Origin: Leptospira sanjuanensis
GTDB lineage: Bacteria > Spirochaetota > Leptospiria > Leptospirales > Leptospiraceae
Direction of reading: 5' to 3'
Assembly (NCBI RefSeq): GCF_022267325.1
Contig: NZ_JAIZBG010000002.1
Location: 48,501 to 112,500, forward strand
DNA length: 64,000 nt
Below the pieces are notes generated by a model. That model had not been told where the DNA came from, searched no databases, and saw nothing but the letters and a program-made list of their open reading frames with translations. Positions 1-20,972 of the stretch are shown piece by piece; position 1 is the stretch's first letter, and every line of letters starts with the position of its first letter. The position numbers and the translations under genes are program-made.

Positions 1-662
1 GTGATGACGGGTGATAAGTTCGGATTTGCGACTCCGATCGCCGCCAGAGTGAGGGAATCCGTCGAATACGGATTTCCGTAACTCTCGTAATCTTTTTTAG
101 CGACGAGATACTTGCGATTATTCTCATATACCGCATAACCTGCGGCTAAGAAAAGAGTAGGGTAGATGATCGCCGCGAACTTTCTTCCGCTTGCCCATTG
201 TCCCCAACCGGGAAGGATCGCGGACCTCCCCAAGGCCCCGGCTTTCGATACGGCGGGTTTTGGAGGAGGTGGAGGAGGAAGCGGCTTGTTCTTTTCCGCT
301 TCTTCTCTTTCCTTTCTAAGGCGTTCTTCCTCTTCCTGTTGCTTTTTGAGATCGACGTTTCTTTGTTTTGTGAGCTTCTCGTCTTCCAAACGTTTGATCT
401 CGGCGTTTCGGATTCGTTCTTCCTCTTCTTCGTCGATATCTTTATAGATTACTTTTAAGATTTCTTTTTTGGCGATAACCCGTTTGCCTTCTTTGGTTTG
501 AACCGTAATCGTCTTCTGATTTTGCGTGATTACCTTACCGCGGAAACTTCCGCCCTCGTGCAATAGAACGGTCTCGGCCGAGACCGAAACGATCCCTAAA
601 AAGAATAAGCAGAAGGTTAAAATAAGTTTTCTTAAGAATGATATCAACGCGGGCCTTCCCAT
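1..662 (-). CDS. Exported coiled-coil membrane protein, 3' end cut off by window
   Basis: Reading the minus strand from an ATG at 662 gives about 220 residues, open to the window edge. Residues 1-28 form a signal peptide (hydrophobic core LILTFCLFFLGIVSV, likely cleavage after VSA). A short beta-rich segment follows (VLLHEGGSFRGKVITQNQ), then a long Glu/Lys/Arg-rich coiled coil, a PPPPPP proline run, and a glycine/aromatic hydrophobic segment containing ILPGWGQWASGRK and IIYPTLFLAAGYAVY. The ILPGWGQ segment resembles DUF5683-like small membrane domains. An in-frame stop lies four codons upstream, so ATG 662 is the only standard start. It follows hemN on the same strand after a 91-nt gap and could be co-transcribed. 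The function is unknown; an envelope role is inferred from the signal peptide. Confidence 0.75.
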   Translation of the reverse strand, partial: MGRPALISFLRKLILTFCLFFLGIVSVSAETVLLHEGGSFRGKVITQNQKTITVQTKEGKRVIAKKEILKVIYKDIDEEEEERIRNAEIKRLEDEKLTKQRNVDLKKQQEEEERLRKEREEAEKNKPLPPPPPPKPAVSKAGALGRSAILPGWGQWASGRKFAAIIYPTLFLAAGYAVYENNRKYLVAKKDYESYGNPYSTDSLTLAAIGVANPNLSPVI

Positions 663-753
663 ATTCAGTTATACGATTCCGTTCGGAGGAACCGCCACTG
701 CTACTCAATAATTTATTGGACGACTTTTTGATCGAAAACCGCGCTGTCCGTTC

Positions 754-2099
<1,346 letters not shown>

Positions 2100-2103
<4 letters not shown>

Positions 2104-3122
2104 TGAAATGTCTCTCTTACGATTTCCACGAAGGTTTTTACGTTGTCTTCGGGGGTCTTGGGCATAACTCCGTGTCCGAGTCCGCAGACCCAGCCGATCC
2201 GTTCTTCGGGGGGAAGATCCCGAAACGGACGGAGAAAGTTGATTAGAGTTTTCTTAAATTCGTCGCGCTCCATAAACAATAAGGCCTGATCGAAATTTCC
2301 CTGGATCATCCTGCTTTCGGTTCGGAATACTTGTCTTAAATCCCATCTGTGATCGAATCCGAATCCCGCAAGCGAAGGAATGTTTCGGATTAAATCGAAG
2401 TGCGAGGTCGCCGTTCCTCTACCATAATATCCGACTTTTCCCGGATAGGCATCGGCCAAGGTTTTTACGCCGGGAATGACGATCTCCTCGAAAAAATCGG
2501 GAGATAAATCCCCGCCCGCCGTATCGAAGATTAGGATCAACTCGGCGCCGCCGTCCAACTGAAGAGCGATATTCTCTTTTAGGAATTGGACTATCGTTTT
2601 CAAGAATTCTTTTCTGACATTTGTCAACGTTTTCGGCAAAGATAGATTGCCCTCGTGTTTTCCCGAAACTGCGTATGTAAACAAGGTCCAAGGACCGCCC
2701 ACGAATCCGATCACGGATTTATCTTTGGGAATTCTTTCCCGAGTGAGCTCCATGGCGTCCTTTTGAAACTGCATAAAGGAAATTGAATCCTCGACGGACT
2801 TGAGTTTTTTCAGATCGGCTTCCGAACGGACCGCAAAACTCAAGTTAGGTCCCGCGTCCGTGTATCGCAGACCCATCCCCAAAGCCTCCAAAGGAAACAG
2901 AATATCGGAAAAAAGAATCGAGACGTCGAAATCGAACTCGTTCACCGGGCCGAACGCGACTTCCGCAGCGAGTTCGGGAATCTTGCACAATTCCTCGAAG
3001 GAATGTTTTTGTCTGAGGGCTTGGTAGTGTTTGTGATAACGTCCCGCCTGTCTCATCATCCATACGGGAGGAATCTTTTGTGCGATTCCGCCGATCGCGT
3101 TGGAATAGCGCTCATTCGACAT
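2100..3122 (-). CDS. hemE: Uroporphyrinogen decarboxylase HemE
   Basis: Decarboxylates the four acetate side chains of uroporphyrinogen III to give coproporphyrinogen III. At 340 residues it has the usual family length. The N-terminal signature PPVWMMRQAGRYHKHY matches the conserved PVWxMRQAGRYLPEY substrate-binding stretch, including the essential Arg. The GFVGGPWTLFTYAVSG stretch and the C-terminal GLGHGVMPKTPEDNVK are also typical. The ATG at 3122 lies inside the end of hemR (11-nt overlap), and the gene overlaps hemN by 4 nt, so translation is probably coupled. The protein is cytosolic. Confidence 0.96.
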
Positions 3123-3804
3123 TTCTTAATTCTCCGGTCCATTGATAACCGACGCCTCGTACGGATCGTATGACTCGTTCTCCTTCTTCTCCGAAGGCTT
3201 GTCTAAGCCGCACGATCGAATTGTCGATCGTTCTGTTTGTGGGGAAACTTTCTTCTCCCCAAAGTTTGTCCAAAATTTCCGCGCGGCTTACGGTGCGTTC
3301 GCGTTCCGCAACCAAGAAATGAAGAAGAGCGCAGTCCCGTTTGGAAAGAGGGATTTCTTCGTTTCCCTTTTTAATCTGAAATCCTTGAAAATCCAAGACG
3401 TAGTCTTTGTAAAAGAATCTGGATTCTTCTATGGAATGTTTATGGGATTCCAATACGTGTTTGACTCGGAGAAGAAGTTCCTTGAGATGAAACGGCTTCG
3501 GAATGAATTCTTCCGCTCCGAGTTCAAAACCGCGGAGCCGTTCGGGCGCGCCCGCTTGTGCGGTTAAAAATAAAAACGGAGGACAATCCTTGGTTTCTTT
3601 GAGTTCTTCCGCAAGAGTGAATCCGTCCCCGTCCGGCAAACGTACATCCAAAAGAATGAGATGCGGCTTTTCGTCTTTGACCAATTTTTTTGCGGACACG
3701 GCGGAAACGGTCCAAAGGACTTCGTATCCTTCTTTCTGAAGTCGTTCTTGTAGGGTTTCCCCGAGAGAACGATCGTCTTCGACTAACAAGAGTTTGGCCT
3801 TCAT
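3112..3804 (-). CDS. hemR: HemR-type OmpR-family response regulator
   Basis: Residues 1-115 form a receiver domain with the acidic pocket at ED10-D11, the phospho-acceptor Asp at about residue 53 (LILLDVRLPDGDG) and the conserved Lys in FIPKPFHLKEL. Residues 130-225 form an OmpR/PhoB winged helix ending RGVGYQWTG. The gene overlaps the kinase gene by 4 nt (ATGA) and sits inside the haem operon, as does the published Leptospira HemK/HemR pair. That pair activates haem synthesis and represses haem degradation by binding a TGACA-N6-TGACA hem-box. An exact copy of the box lies in front of hemA (9491-9506), so autoregulation of this operon is likely. The family is certain; the HemR identity rests on context. 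Confidence 0.92.
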   Translation of the reverse strand: MKAKLLLVEDDRSLGETLQERLQKEGYEVLWTVSAVSAKKLVKDEKPHLILLDVRLPDGDGFTLAEELKETKDCPPFLFLTAQAGAPERLRGFELGAEEFIPKPFHLKELLLRVKHVLESHKHSIEESRFFYKDYVLDFQGFQIKKGNEEIPLSKRDCALLHFLVAERERTVSRAEILDKLWGEESFPTNRTIDNSIVRLRQAFGEEGERVIRSVRGVGYQWTGELRNVE

Positions 3805-4714
3805 CGCGGCGCTCCCGGAAGAACCAAGTCCACTCTGAATCCGATTTTTTGAGGAACGATTTTCATCGAACCTTTCATTTTATTCGTTAGTTTTTTTATG
3901 ATATACAATCCGATTCCGGTCCCGCTCGAACTCCCGTGTCTGTAAAAGGGAACGCCGAGCCCTTTGTATTTCCCGTCGAATCCGCTACCGTTGTCGACGA
4001 GCGATATCAGAACTCGTCCGGATCTTTGCCGTTCGGAACTCACCGTAAGCGCGGTCGCCTTTCCGTGTTTCAAAGAATTCTCCGCAAGATTCTTAAAAAT
4101 ACTTTCGAGCGCCTTTCGATCCGAGAACACGAAAACGTTCTCCAAAGACTGAAGATCAATTTCAAGTTCGGGGAAATCTTCTCCGATCGAAAGAAGGATT
4201 TCGCGCACGTTCGTTTTTTCTATATAAAGAATTTCGGATCTTGTCAGACTCGCGAGATACATCGCGCGATTCATCTGCGATTCGATTCTCACCGAGTCCA
4301 TAAGCAATCTTTGAAGCAGTTTGCTCTCGTGATGATTGGGCAATTCTTCCTGAAGACTTTCCGCCTGCAGACGAAGGCTTGCGAGAGGGGTTTTCATTTC
4401 GTGCGTCACCGTGGAAAAAAAGTCGTGGATCATTTTGTTTCTGCGTGTTTCTCGATAAGAAAACCAAATCAACGTCGCTCCGCCCAAAAACAACATCAGA
4501 AGAAAAAACGCTCCTTCCATCTTGATCATTCTGCTTTGTCGCTCGAGCAGGAGAAGATTTTCGGAGGCGGCAGACGCGTTGAGCTTGGAACTGAGTCCCG
4601 CGACCGTATTCGTCAGTTTGAGTCCGAGCAGAAACCACCAAATCCCCAGCGAGACCGTGACAAGCAGCCAAACGATCGCGAATAGGATTCTCGTATTTTT
4701 CCAAAGAGAAGACA

Positions 4715-4715
<1 letters not shown>
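3801..4715 (-). CDS. hemK: HemK-type membrane sensor histidine kinase
   Basis: At 304 residues it has two transmembrane segments (about residues 10-32 and 66-87) around a short external loop of some 30 residues. The HisKA domain has the phospho-acceptor box VTHEMKTPLASLRLQ. The HATPase domain shows the N box (FKNLAENSLKHG), G1 box (LVDNGSGFDGK) and G2 box (GTGIGLYII). The small periplasmic loop argues against binding a large ligand there. The partner is the OmpR-type regulator downstream (4-nt overlap); its own ATG touches the last base of hemL. In leptospires this kinase (named HemK, unrelated to the PrmC methyltransferase once called HemK) is thought to signal haem or iron status. What it senses is not visible in the sequence. 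Confidence 0.92.
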
Positions 4716-8608
<3,893 letters not shown>

Positions 8609-9465
8609 CCGAAAATGAATTGCTGCGCCTCGAGTTCCCGTTCTTCGACGAGATCGTCTAACGCGGGCAGCACTTGCTCGCGGATCTGCATCGCCCTTTC
8701 TTCGGTTTCACGAAGGGAATCCAACATCGCCGCAAACGAAATATACCGCACCGAATCGGGCCATTTTTGTTCCAGAGGAACTTCCCTAAAGTCCACGACG
8801 ATCGCTCCCGGTTCGATTGCGTCGAGAACCGAGGAAAGATTCAAAGGCGCAGCGATGACGATCGCTTCTCCCGAAGGGTTCCATTCGCTTAACAATTTCA
8901 CGGAAGCGTCCGCTTCTTTGGAAAGAAACGCGAGGCGTTCTTCGTTGCGTCCCACAAGCGTCACGTTTCTCGTCTTCAACCAAGGAAGAATTTTTTCGGC
9001 GAGCTGCCCCGTTCCCAACAAAGAAACGGATTTCGTATCCTTAAGATATTTATTCGCGAGTCCGCCGTAGGATTGTTCTCCTATGTTCTGAAGATAACGG
9101 GAACGAATACTTCTCGAATCTTGAATCAGACTGTCTCTGAATTTTGCGAGATATTCCCCGAACGCGGAAGAGGGGAGCGAAGCATTCTTAAATCGTTCCC
9201 GGAATTGAGCGAGAACTTCCGTCTCACCCAAAAGTCTGGAATGAAGTCCGGAAATGACTTCGAGCAAAAAACGATACGCTTCGTAACCGGAATACGATTC
9301 CAAAGTGGAAGGAAGTTTAGAAGGTTCTTTATGAATTCGGCTGTCCGTGACCCAGATCGTACGCATGCAAGTCATCCAGGAATAAGAACCAGGAATCTCA
9401 ACATTCTCTCTATCCTTTTGGATCGAATGATAAACTCGCAGAGTGGACCACATATCGATAAAAGA

Positions 9466-9506
9466 ACTATACCAGTTTTAAAGCTTTGATTGTCAAAGAA
9501 GTGTCA
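9466..9506 (-). promoter_or_regulatory. Haem operon promoter with HemR hem-box
   Basis: On the minus strand TGACA-CTTCTT-TGACA (9506 down to 9491) exactly matches the TGACA-N6-TGACA hem-box reported as the binding site of Leptospira HemR. The second half-site forms the -35 hexamer TTGACA (9496-9491). A -10 candidate TATAGT lies at 9471-9466, giving a 19-bp spacer, longer than the optimal 17. A long spacer and an activator site on the -35 fit a promoter that needs HemR. The element reads toward hemA. Confidence 0.75.
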
Positions 9507-9508
9507 CT

Positions 9509-9542
9509 GTCTCAAAAAACTTTCTGTTGACTTTATTGAGAC
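9509..9542. repeat. 7-bp inverted repeat beside the hem-box
   Basis: GTCTCAA (9509-9515) and TTGAGAC (9536-9542) are perfect inverted arms 20 bp apart. They lie between the hem-box and the start of the small plus-strand gene at 9562. This could be an operator for that gene or chance; there is no T-run, so a terminator is unlikely. Confidence 0.3.
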
Positions 9543-9561
9543 TGATTTTCAATTTGATAAT

Positions 9562-9774
9562 ATGCACCTGGAGATACAAACGCAGGATTGGATCGTCTAC
9601 GGAATCGTCAGCCTAACGGCGATTCGATTATTCTTTCCTTTGATCTCCCTGATCCGCGAATTTACGGATAAATCTTCTGGAAATAACGAAGAGGATTTCG
9701 GTTGTTACAACGGAGCGTGCAAAAGCTGCGGACCAGCACCCGTTTCAAAAAAGAACGATCCCATTCTCCACTAA
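9562..9774 (+). CDS. Small single-pass membrane protein with C-terminal Cys cluster
   Basis: ATG at 9562 gives 70 residues: a short N-terminal tail, one transmembrane helix (IVYGIVSLTAIRLFFPLISL, about residues 9-28), then a hydrophilic tail with GCYNGACKSCG (Cys-x5-Cys-x2-Cys). The topology and cysteine cluster recall FeoB-associated Cys-rich membrane proteins, but no feo gene is nearby. It is transcribed divergently from the haem operon and shares the hem-box intergenic region, so a role in iron or haem handling is conceivable. Its end overlaps the convergent HAD gene by 30 nt. An in-frame upstream codon would add 24 residues with no supporting signal, so I chose the internal ATG. Confidence 0.6.
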   Translation: MHLEIQTQDWIVYGIVSLTAIRLFFPLISLIREFTDKSSGNNEEDFGCYNGACKSCGPAPVSKKNDPILH

Positions 9775-10605
9775 GGCGAGAGCGACTCCGTCTTCTTCGT
9801 TGCTGTATCGCGTAACGTGCCTCGCGGAATTTCTGATTTCGGGAATCGCATTTCTCATCGCAAAGCCCGCGCCGCTGTGAAGCAGCATCTCCAAGTCGTT
9901 TCTTTCATCCCCGAAAGAGATGACACCGCTTCCATCCAATCCTTTAAGAGATAAGAACCGGGAAATGCCCGACCATTTGGATACGGAGACGTTGATGATT
10001 TCCACACAATACGACACCCCGGGGATTTTGGTGAGAATACATCGAAGAGAAGAGGCTTCCGGCAACGCGGAAATTTTATGAACCAGAGAATCCAAATCTT
10101 CTTTGAGAAGAGACAAAAAACAAATCACCAATATTTTTTCAAGATCGGCGGACAAAAGATCTCCGATGGATCTTGTTCGCGAATGATCTCCCCCGGAATA
10201 GTTGTGATACATTCCGTCCGTGATCGGAACCTCGGTCAACATGTCGATGCCTTCCTCGAATCGATCCACATGAAGAATCGGAGGCGTATGAAATTCTTTT
10301 CCTAAATGAAGAATTTTATGTACGACGTCGAGTTCCAGATAACTTTCCGCAATCCGCTCGGCGTTCGGAGACTTACGCAGAATCTGCCCGTTGTTGGACA
10401 CGACGTGAACTTCTCCCTTGAATTCTTTCGCAAAGGCGAACGTGGAATAAAATCTTCTGCCGGTTGCGATCACGAGATTTTTTCCCTGATCGATCGCCTT
10501 TTGCAAAACGGAATGGGTGAGGGGAGAAATTCTGCTTTTGGAGTTGAGAAGAGTTCCGTCCAAATCGACGGCGATCGTGTGAATTTGTGTCGGGTCAAAG
10601 GACAT
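9745..10605 (-). CDS. HAD-superfamily hydrolase, Cof type
   Basis: The 286-residue cytosolic protein has HAD motif I AVDLDGTLLNS (nucleophile Asp and acid/base Asp), motif II in NLVIATGRR, and motif IV VISFGDERNDLEML, with a large C2 cap between motifs II and III. This is the Cof/YidA layout. Such enzymes dephosphorylate small phosphorylated metabolites, often sugar phosphates or flavin/PLP precursors; the substrate cannot be read from sequence. It is convergent with the small Cys-rich gene and lies just outside the haem operon. Confidence 0.88.
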   Translation of the reverse strand: MSFDPTQIHTIAVDLDGTLLNSKSRISPLTHSVLQKAIDQGKNLVIATGRRFYSTFAFAKEFKGEVHVVSNNGQILRKSPNAERIAESYLELDVVHKILHLGKEFHTPPILHVDRFEEGIDMLTEVPITDGMYHNYSGGDHSRTRSIGDLLSADLEKILVICFLSLLKEDLDSLVHKISALPEASSLRCILTKIPGVSYCVEIINVSVSKWSGISRFLSLKGLDGSGVISFGDERNDLEMLLHSGAGFAMRNAIPEIRNSARHVTRYSNEEDGVALALVENGIVLF

Positions 10606-10658
10606 GATTCTTTCAGTAAATCAGGGCGATCGCTTTCGTGAATGATTTTTTGAGGATT

Positions 10659-10774
10659 TGTCGGAGGTACGACATTTTTTTGTGAAACGGGCGCCCTGGC
10701 CCCACCCTGAAATTGGGCGGCGGTGGAGAGGAGGCGGGAGTGCTCGGGCCAATTTTCCTTTATCAGAAAATCCC
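10659..10774 (-). repeat. Intergenic repeat family R1, copy 1 (minus orientation)
   Basis: About 115 bp that recurs, on the plus strand, at 11868-11980 and 44448-44563. Shared blocks in order on the minus strand are CTGATA, CCCGCCTCCTC, CCACC, AGGGTGGGG, GTTTCA and a closing TGTCGTA..TCCGACA segment. It sits between the HAD gene and mqnD, in noncoding DNA. Purine-rich and pyrimidine-rich halves (CCACC and GGTGG) can pair into a hairpin. Confidence 0.7.
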
Positions 10775-10802
10775 GCATTTCACAATCGAAAATCAAAGAT
10801 GC

Positions 10803-10853
10803 TGTCGGAACATTTTCGGTTTTCAGATAAAGAATCTCATCAAAGTTCCGACA
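10803..10853. repeat. 9-bp inverted repeat upstream of mqnD
   Basis: TGTCGGAAC (10803-10811) and GTTCCGACA (10845-10853) are perfect inverted arms 33 bp apart. The arms match the TGTCGGAACTC-type short intergenic repeats found elsewhere in the window, so this may be repeat debris or an mqnD regulatory site. The rest of 10606-10930, a gap of 325 bp, holds repeat copy 1 and nothing else I can identify. Confidence 0.4.
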
Positions 10854-10930
10854 ACATCTGCAAATTAAAGTTGCAAGAAGAGACTTTCTTTTTTCGGCAA
10901 AATTCGAAACAATGGAATCTAAGTAGAAAC

Positions 10931-11758
<828 letters not shown>

Positions 11759-11867
11759 AGTAAAATCGCGAATGCGCAAAAATAAAAAACAATATCAATC
11801 GTTTTTTCAGAGGGGAACCGTAGGAGCTCCCACACTTTCCTCACAAGAAAACGGTTTACAAAAAAAG

Positions 11868-11980
11868 AATCTTCTGATAGAGAAAAATTCTCCGAAATTC
11901 CCCACCAAACGCCCGCCTCCTCCACCCTAAGAGGGTGGGGCGCTGCTCTGTTTCACGAAAAGATCCTGTCGTAGCTCTTA
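11868..11980 (+). repeat. Intergenic repeat family R1, copy 2
   Basis: Second copy of the ~115-bp element, in the 224-bp gap between mqnD and metF. It keeps CTGATAGAG, CGCCCGCCTCCTCC, AGGGTGGGGCGC, TGTTTCACG and CTGTCGTAG. Just upstream at 11819-11834 lies GTAGGAGCTCCCACA, one of the short repeats often seen beside this family. This copy is the most diverged of the three. Confidence 0.65.
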
Positions 11981-11982
11981 CC

Positions 11983-12857
<875 letters not shown>

Positions 12858-12865
12858 ATTCCCGT

Positions 12866-15397
<2,532 letters not shown>

Positions 15398-15403
15398 CTC
15401 TTT

Positions 15404-16351
<948 letters not shown>

Positions 16352-16418
16352 AGGTTGACATTATCCGACATAATGATACTTATGTCTCATCCAACAACAT
16401 TCCTTCGGGAAAATCCGG

Positions 16419-16445
16419 CCCCTGGTTCTCCAGGGGAATTTTTTT
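16419..16445 (+). terminator. Rho-independent terminator opposite the rep leader
   Basis: A perfect 7-bp stem CCCCTGG/CCAGGGG with TTCT loop is followed by AA and seven T residues on the plus strand. No plus-strand gene ends here. The only transcripts it could stop would run antisense to the 5' end and leader of rep, which suggests a counter-transcribed RNA. On the minus strand the T-run precedes the stem, so it cannot terminate rep. Confidence 0.7.
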
Positions 16446-16498
16446 ATCCGGATCCAGAAAATACGCCTTCGGCCCGAATCCTTCCGGATTTGAGCTTC

Positions 16499-16559
<61 letters not shown>

Positions 16560-16625
16560 TCCCATTGAATGTTTTTTCCGGGGTTTTGAAAATTTCTTTT
16601 GCTAAGTACCTGTATGTACCTTTTT

Positions 16626-16657
16626 AATGTCGCTTAATAATTTTGTTAAGCGACATT
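16626..16657. repeat. 12-bp perfect inverted repeat between rep and parB
   Basis: AATGTCGCTTAA and TTAAGCGACATT are perfect 12-bp arms around an 8-nt loop. Neither strand has a T-run after the stem, so it is not a clear terminator although it follows the parB stop codon. The outer half AATGTCG..CGACATT resembles the TGTCGG..CCGACA palindromes near parA, so it may be a partition or replication-protein site. Confidence 0.5.
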
Positions 16658-16667
16658 CTGTCCGCAA

Positions 16668-17502
<835 letters not shown>

Positions 17503-17519
<17 letters not shown>

Positions 17520-18255
17520 TCAAAAACTCCTCAATGAAGCCTTCGTATTCTTGGGCCTGCTTGCTCGTTTTGTTATACTCAAATACCGATTTTTTTGCAA
17601 GATGAGATTCTCCCACGGCCACTCCGTCGGAAATGCTCGTTTCAAAAATACGGAAATATTTTGTAAGAACGGGGACAATCGTTTTGGTCAAAAGAGTTTG
17701 CGGTTTGAGTTGTGTTACGAGCGCGCCTAAGATTTCAAGTCCGGGATTGATTCTTTTTTTGATACTCGTGATCGTTTGCTGCAGCCCGACAATCCCATCC
17801 ACGGAAAATTTTTCCGCCTGCAAAGGAATCACAACATAGTTTGATCCAACCAGCGCATTGATCGTAAAAATCGACAAACTAGGAGGGCAGTCGATGATGC
17901 AAAATTCGATTCCGTCCACACTTTGGAGAGCGTCTCGCAAAATATAGGGAGCGTCAACAGAAGTTCCGGAAAGGGTTTCCACTTCGGCAAGATTTGTCTT
18001 CGAAGGCGCCAGATACAAATTGGGTTGTTTGGTTTCGATCATGATTTCCTTGATCGTCATTTTCGAGTTAAAAACCCCGTGCATCGATTTTTCCAGAGTT
18101 TCCGGATTCGTAAAAATGCCGGTTGAATTTGCCTGAGGATCGATGTCGACAAGCAGGGTTTTTTTTCCTCTTCTCGCGAGCCCCATGGACAGATTGAGAG
18201 AAGTAGTCGTTTTTCCTTCTCCGCCTTTCTGGTTTGCTATAGATACAACTATCAT
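17503..18255 (-). CDS. parA: ParA-family partition ATPase
   Basis: Walker-type ATPase that drives segregation with ParB. The 250-residue protein carries the deviant Walker A NQKGGEGKTTTSLNL (both signature lysines present; the usual Val between GG and GK is Glu), Walker A' LVDIDPQANST and Walker B FCIIDCPPSL. There is no N-terminal HTH, so it is of the Soj/short ParA type and would not itself repress the operon. The ATG at 18255 lies 20 bp below a perfect palindrome that overlaps the expected promoter (TATAAG on the minus strand as -10), where ParB could autoregulate. Confidence 0.95.
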
Positions 18256-18267
18256 GATTCTACCTTA

Positions 18268-18303
<36 letters not shown>

Positions 18304-18462
18304 CGAGACCGGGTTTGGATTGGAGGAATTTTTCTTGTACGAAATGCGCGTCGTCGTTTCGAGTTCGGTCTCGTTTCCAGATGGGCCGAAGGTTTTCTAT
18401 CTTCAATCATTTATCCGAAATTAGATCTTTTTTGAGTAAAAAATCTTTTTCAGAATCGATTT

Positions 18463-18478
18463 TGTCGGACGTCCGACA
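18463..18478. promoter_or_regulatory. 16-bp palindrome, candidate parS site 2
   Basis: TGTCGGACGTCCGACA differs from site 1 only in the central dinucleotide (TA versus CG), which keeps it a perfect palindrome. It lies 24 bp before the gene at 18502, so it may also control that gene. Two conserved outer halves with a free centre is what a dimeric binding protein would require. Confidence 0.65.
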
Positions 18479-18501
18479 TTCTCCTGTACTTGGTTGACAG
18501 G

Positions 18502-19875
18502 ATGCTTAATTTTAAACATCTTCCCTTTGTGCATCCGTCCTATTTCAATCCATTCTTTGCGGAGAATTCTTCCTTGGAAACCATGAGGAAAGAGTTCGCA
18601 AACGCCTTTGAAGAATGGATTCGGATTTCCGGCGCGGCTTGCGGAGTTCTTACGTTGAGTTCCGACCACGGTCAAAGTCTGGAAGAAGTGGCGAGCGTCG
18701 GTTATGACGAAGACGGATTTTTCTATTCTTTCTTGTCCCGGTCTACCGGGAACTTGGATCGACTCAATCGCGGTTCCGACTTTATTCCGGTCTGGTTTGG
18801 GGCGACCGAAAATGATATGTTTCATCCAAATTCCGCCGGGTGTTTGGTTGCCGGGATTCGGGGAAATTCTTTCCTGGAAGGATTTTTTCTCGCCGAGTTT
18901 TTGGAAAAACCTGGAGATTCCGTTCTTTTACTTTGGGCCTTGGCGGCCCAAAAAATCTCGGCAAATGCGGAGGTGAAAACCTCCGTTTTGAAAGCACATT
19001 CTTCTTCTCATTCTCGTGCTGATTCTTTGAAAAAGGAAGGGGTCGCGGATTGGCTCGCGGAAATTTCCGGATGCGATTCTCCTCCCGATTGGCTCGAAAG
19101 AAAAAATTCCTGGGCTCGAATTTTGGGTCCTGCGGGCTCCGGAAAAAAGACGCTCGGAAAATGGCTGCATCGAAATTTGAACCCGGAAAAGGGAATTCTG
19201 GTTTTGGGATTTTTGCCCGAGCAAATTTCCAAGCTGGAAAAGTCTTTGGACGAGTGGATTCGAATGACCGATTCCGGAACGATTCTGATCGAGGGTGCGG
19301 AAAAATTCACCTCGATCCAACAAAAATTCTTCTTTCAACTTTTGTCCACGGCGTCGGGAAAATTTCGTCTTATTTTTACCGAAACCGCAGGCGTCGAGCC
19401 CAATGAAATCTTTCGTCCGTTTCGGGAGTTTTTACTCCAAAGGACGATCGAAATTCCGAGTCTGGACAAACTGGATTCTTCCCAAAAACGAATCGCGATC
19501 CGGTTGATTTTGGAGGAATTGAAAGAATCTTCCGGCCGCGAAGACCTTCGTCTTTCGGAGGAAAATCTTCAAAAGATCGCAAAAATGGGGTTCGAGAAAA
19601 ATCTTTCCGGCTTGCGCAATCTTTTAGAAGAATCTATTTTGAGTTCCTCCGGTTCCGAAATTGAAATTCAGGACCGAACGGAAATTCGGGATCGAATTCT
19701 GACAATTCCCGATTCCGAAGACCTCGATCTACGCAGAGCGGTCGAGGCCGTGGAACGACAGAAGATTCTTCTGGCCCAAAAATTATTCGGCGGAAATCAA
19801 ATTCGAATGGCGCGGGCCCTCGGAATTTCGAGGGGATCTTTGCAATACAAACTCAAACAATTGGAGATTGGCTAA
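18502..19875 (+). CDS. Degenerate NtrC-like AAA+ protein with Fis-type HTH
   Basis: The 457-residue protein has a GAF-like N-terminal region (about 20-160, with [20 protein letters not shown]), an AAA+ region with intact Walker [18 protein letters not shown] near 210-225, and a C-terminal Fis-type helix-turn-helix ([20 protein letters not shown]). The Walker B segment reads [11 protein letters not shown] where NtrC proteins have GTLFLDEIGEL, so the catalytic Asp-Glu pair is altered. The sigma54-contact GAFTGA loop is not visible. It therefore looks like a former enhancer-binding protein that may bind DNA without activating sigma54. A TTG at 18490 is an alternative start. It faces away from parA across the candidate origin and overlaps or couples to the next gene. 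Confidence 0.8.
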   Translation: MLNFKHLPFVHPSYFNPFFAENSSLETMRKEFANAFEEWIRISGAACGVLTLSSDHGQSLEEVASVGYDEDGFFYSFLSRSTGNLDRLNRGSDFIPVWFGATENDMFHPNSAGCLVAGIRGNSFLEGFFLAEFLEKPGDSVLLLWALAAQKISANAEVKTSVLKAHSSSHSRADSLKKEGVADWLAEISGCDSPPDWLERKNSWARILGPAGSGKKTLGKWLHRNLNPEKGILVLGFLPEQISKLEKSLDEWIRMTDSGTILIEGAEKFTSIQQKFFFQLLSTASGKFRLIFTETAGVEPNEIFRPFREFLLQRTIEIPSLDKLDSSQKRIAIRLILEELKESSGREDLRLSEENLQKIAKMGFEKNLSGLRNLLEESILSSSGSEIEIQDRTEIRDRILTIPDSEDLDLRRAVEAVERQKILLAQKLFGGNQIRMARALGISRGSLQYKLKQLEIG

Positions 19876-19876
19876 A

Positions 19877-20890
<1,014 letters not shown>

Positions 20891-20972
20891 GCCTGAATCT
20901 TAAAAAAACTCCGAAAAACACGAAAAAAAGCTTCCATTTTCTTGAAAAACGGGCAAATTATAGAAAATTGCT

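Noticed and set aside
3936..4685. Plus-strand open frame opposite the HemK-type kinase
   Set aside because: Shadow of a strongly supported gene; composition dominated by Arg/Phe/Ser as expected for a reverse frame.
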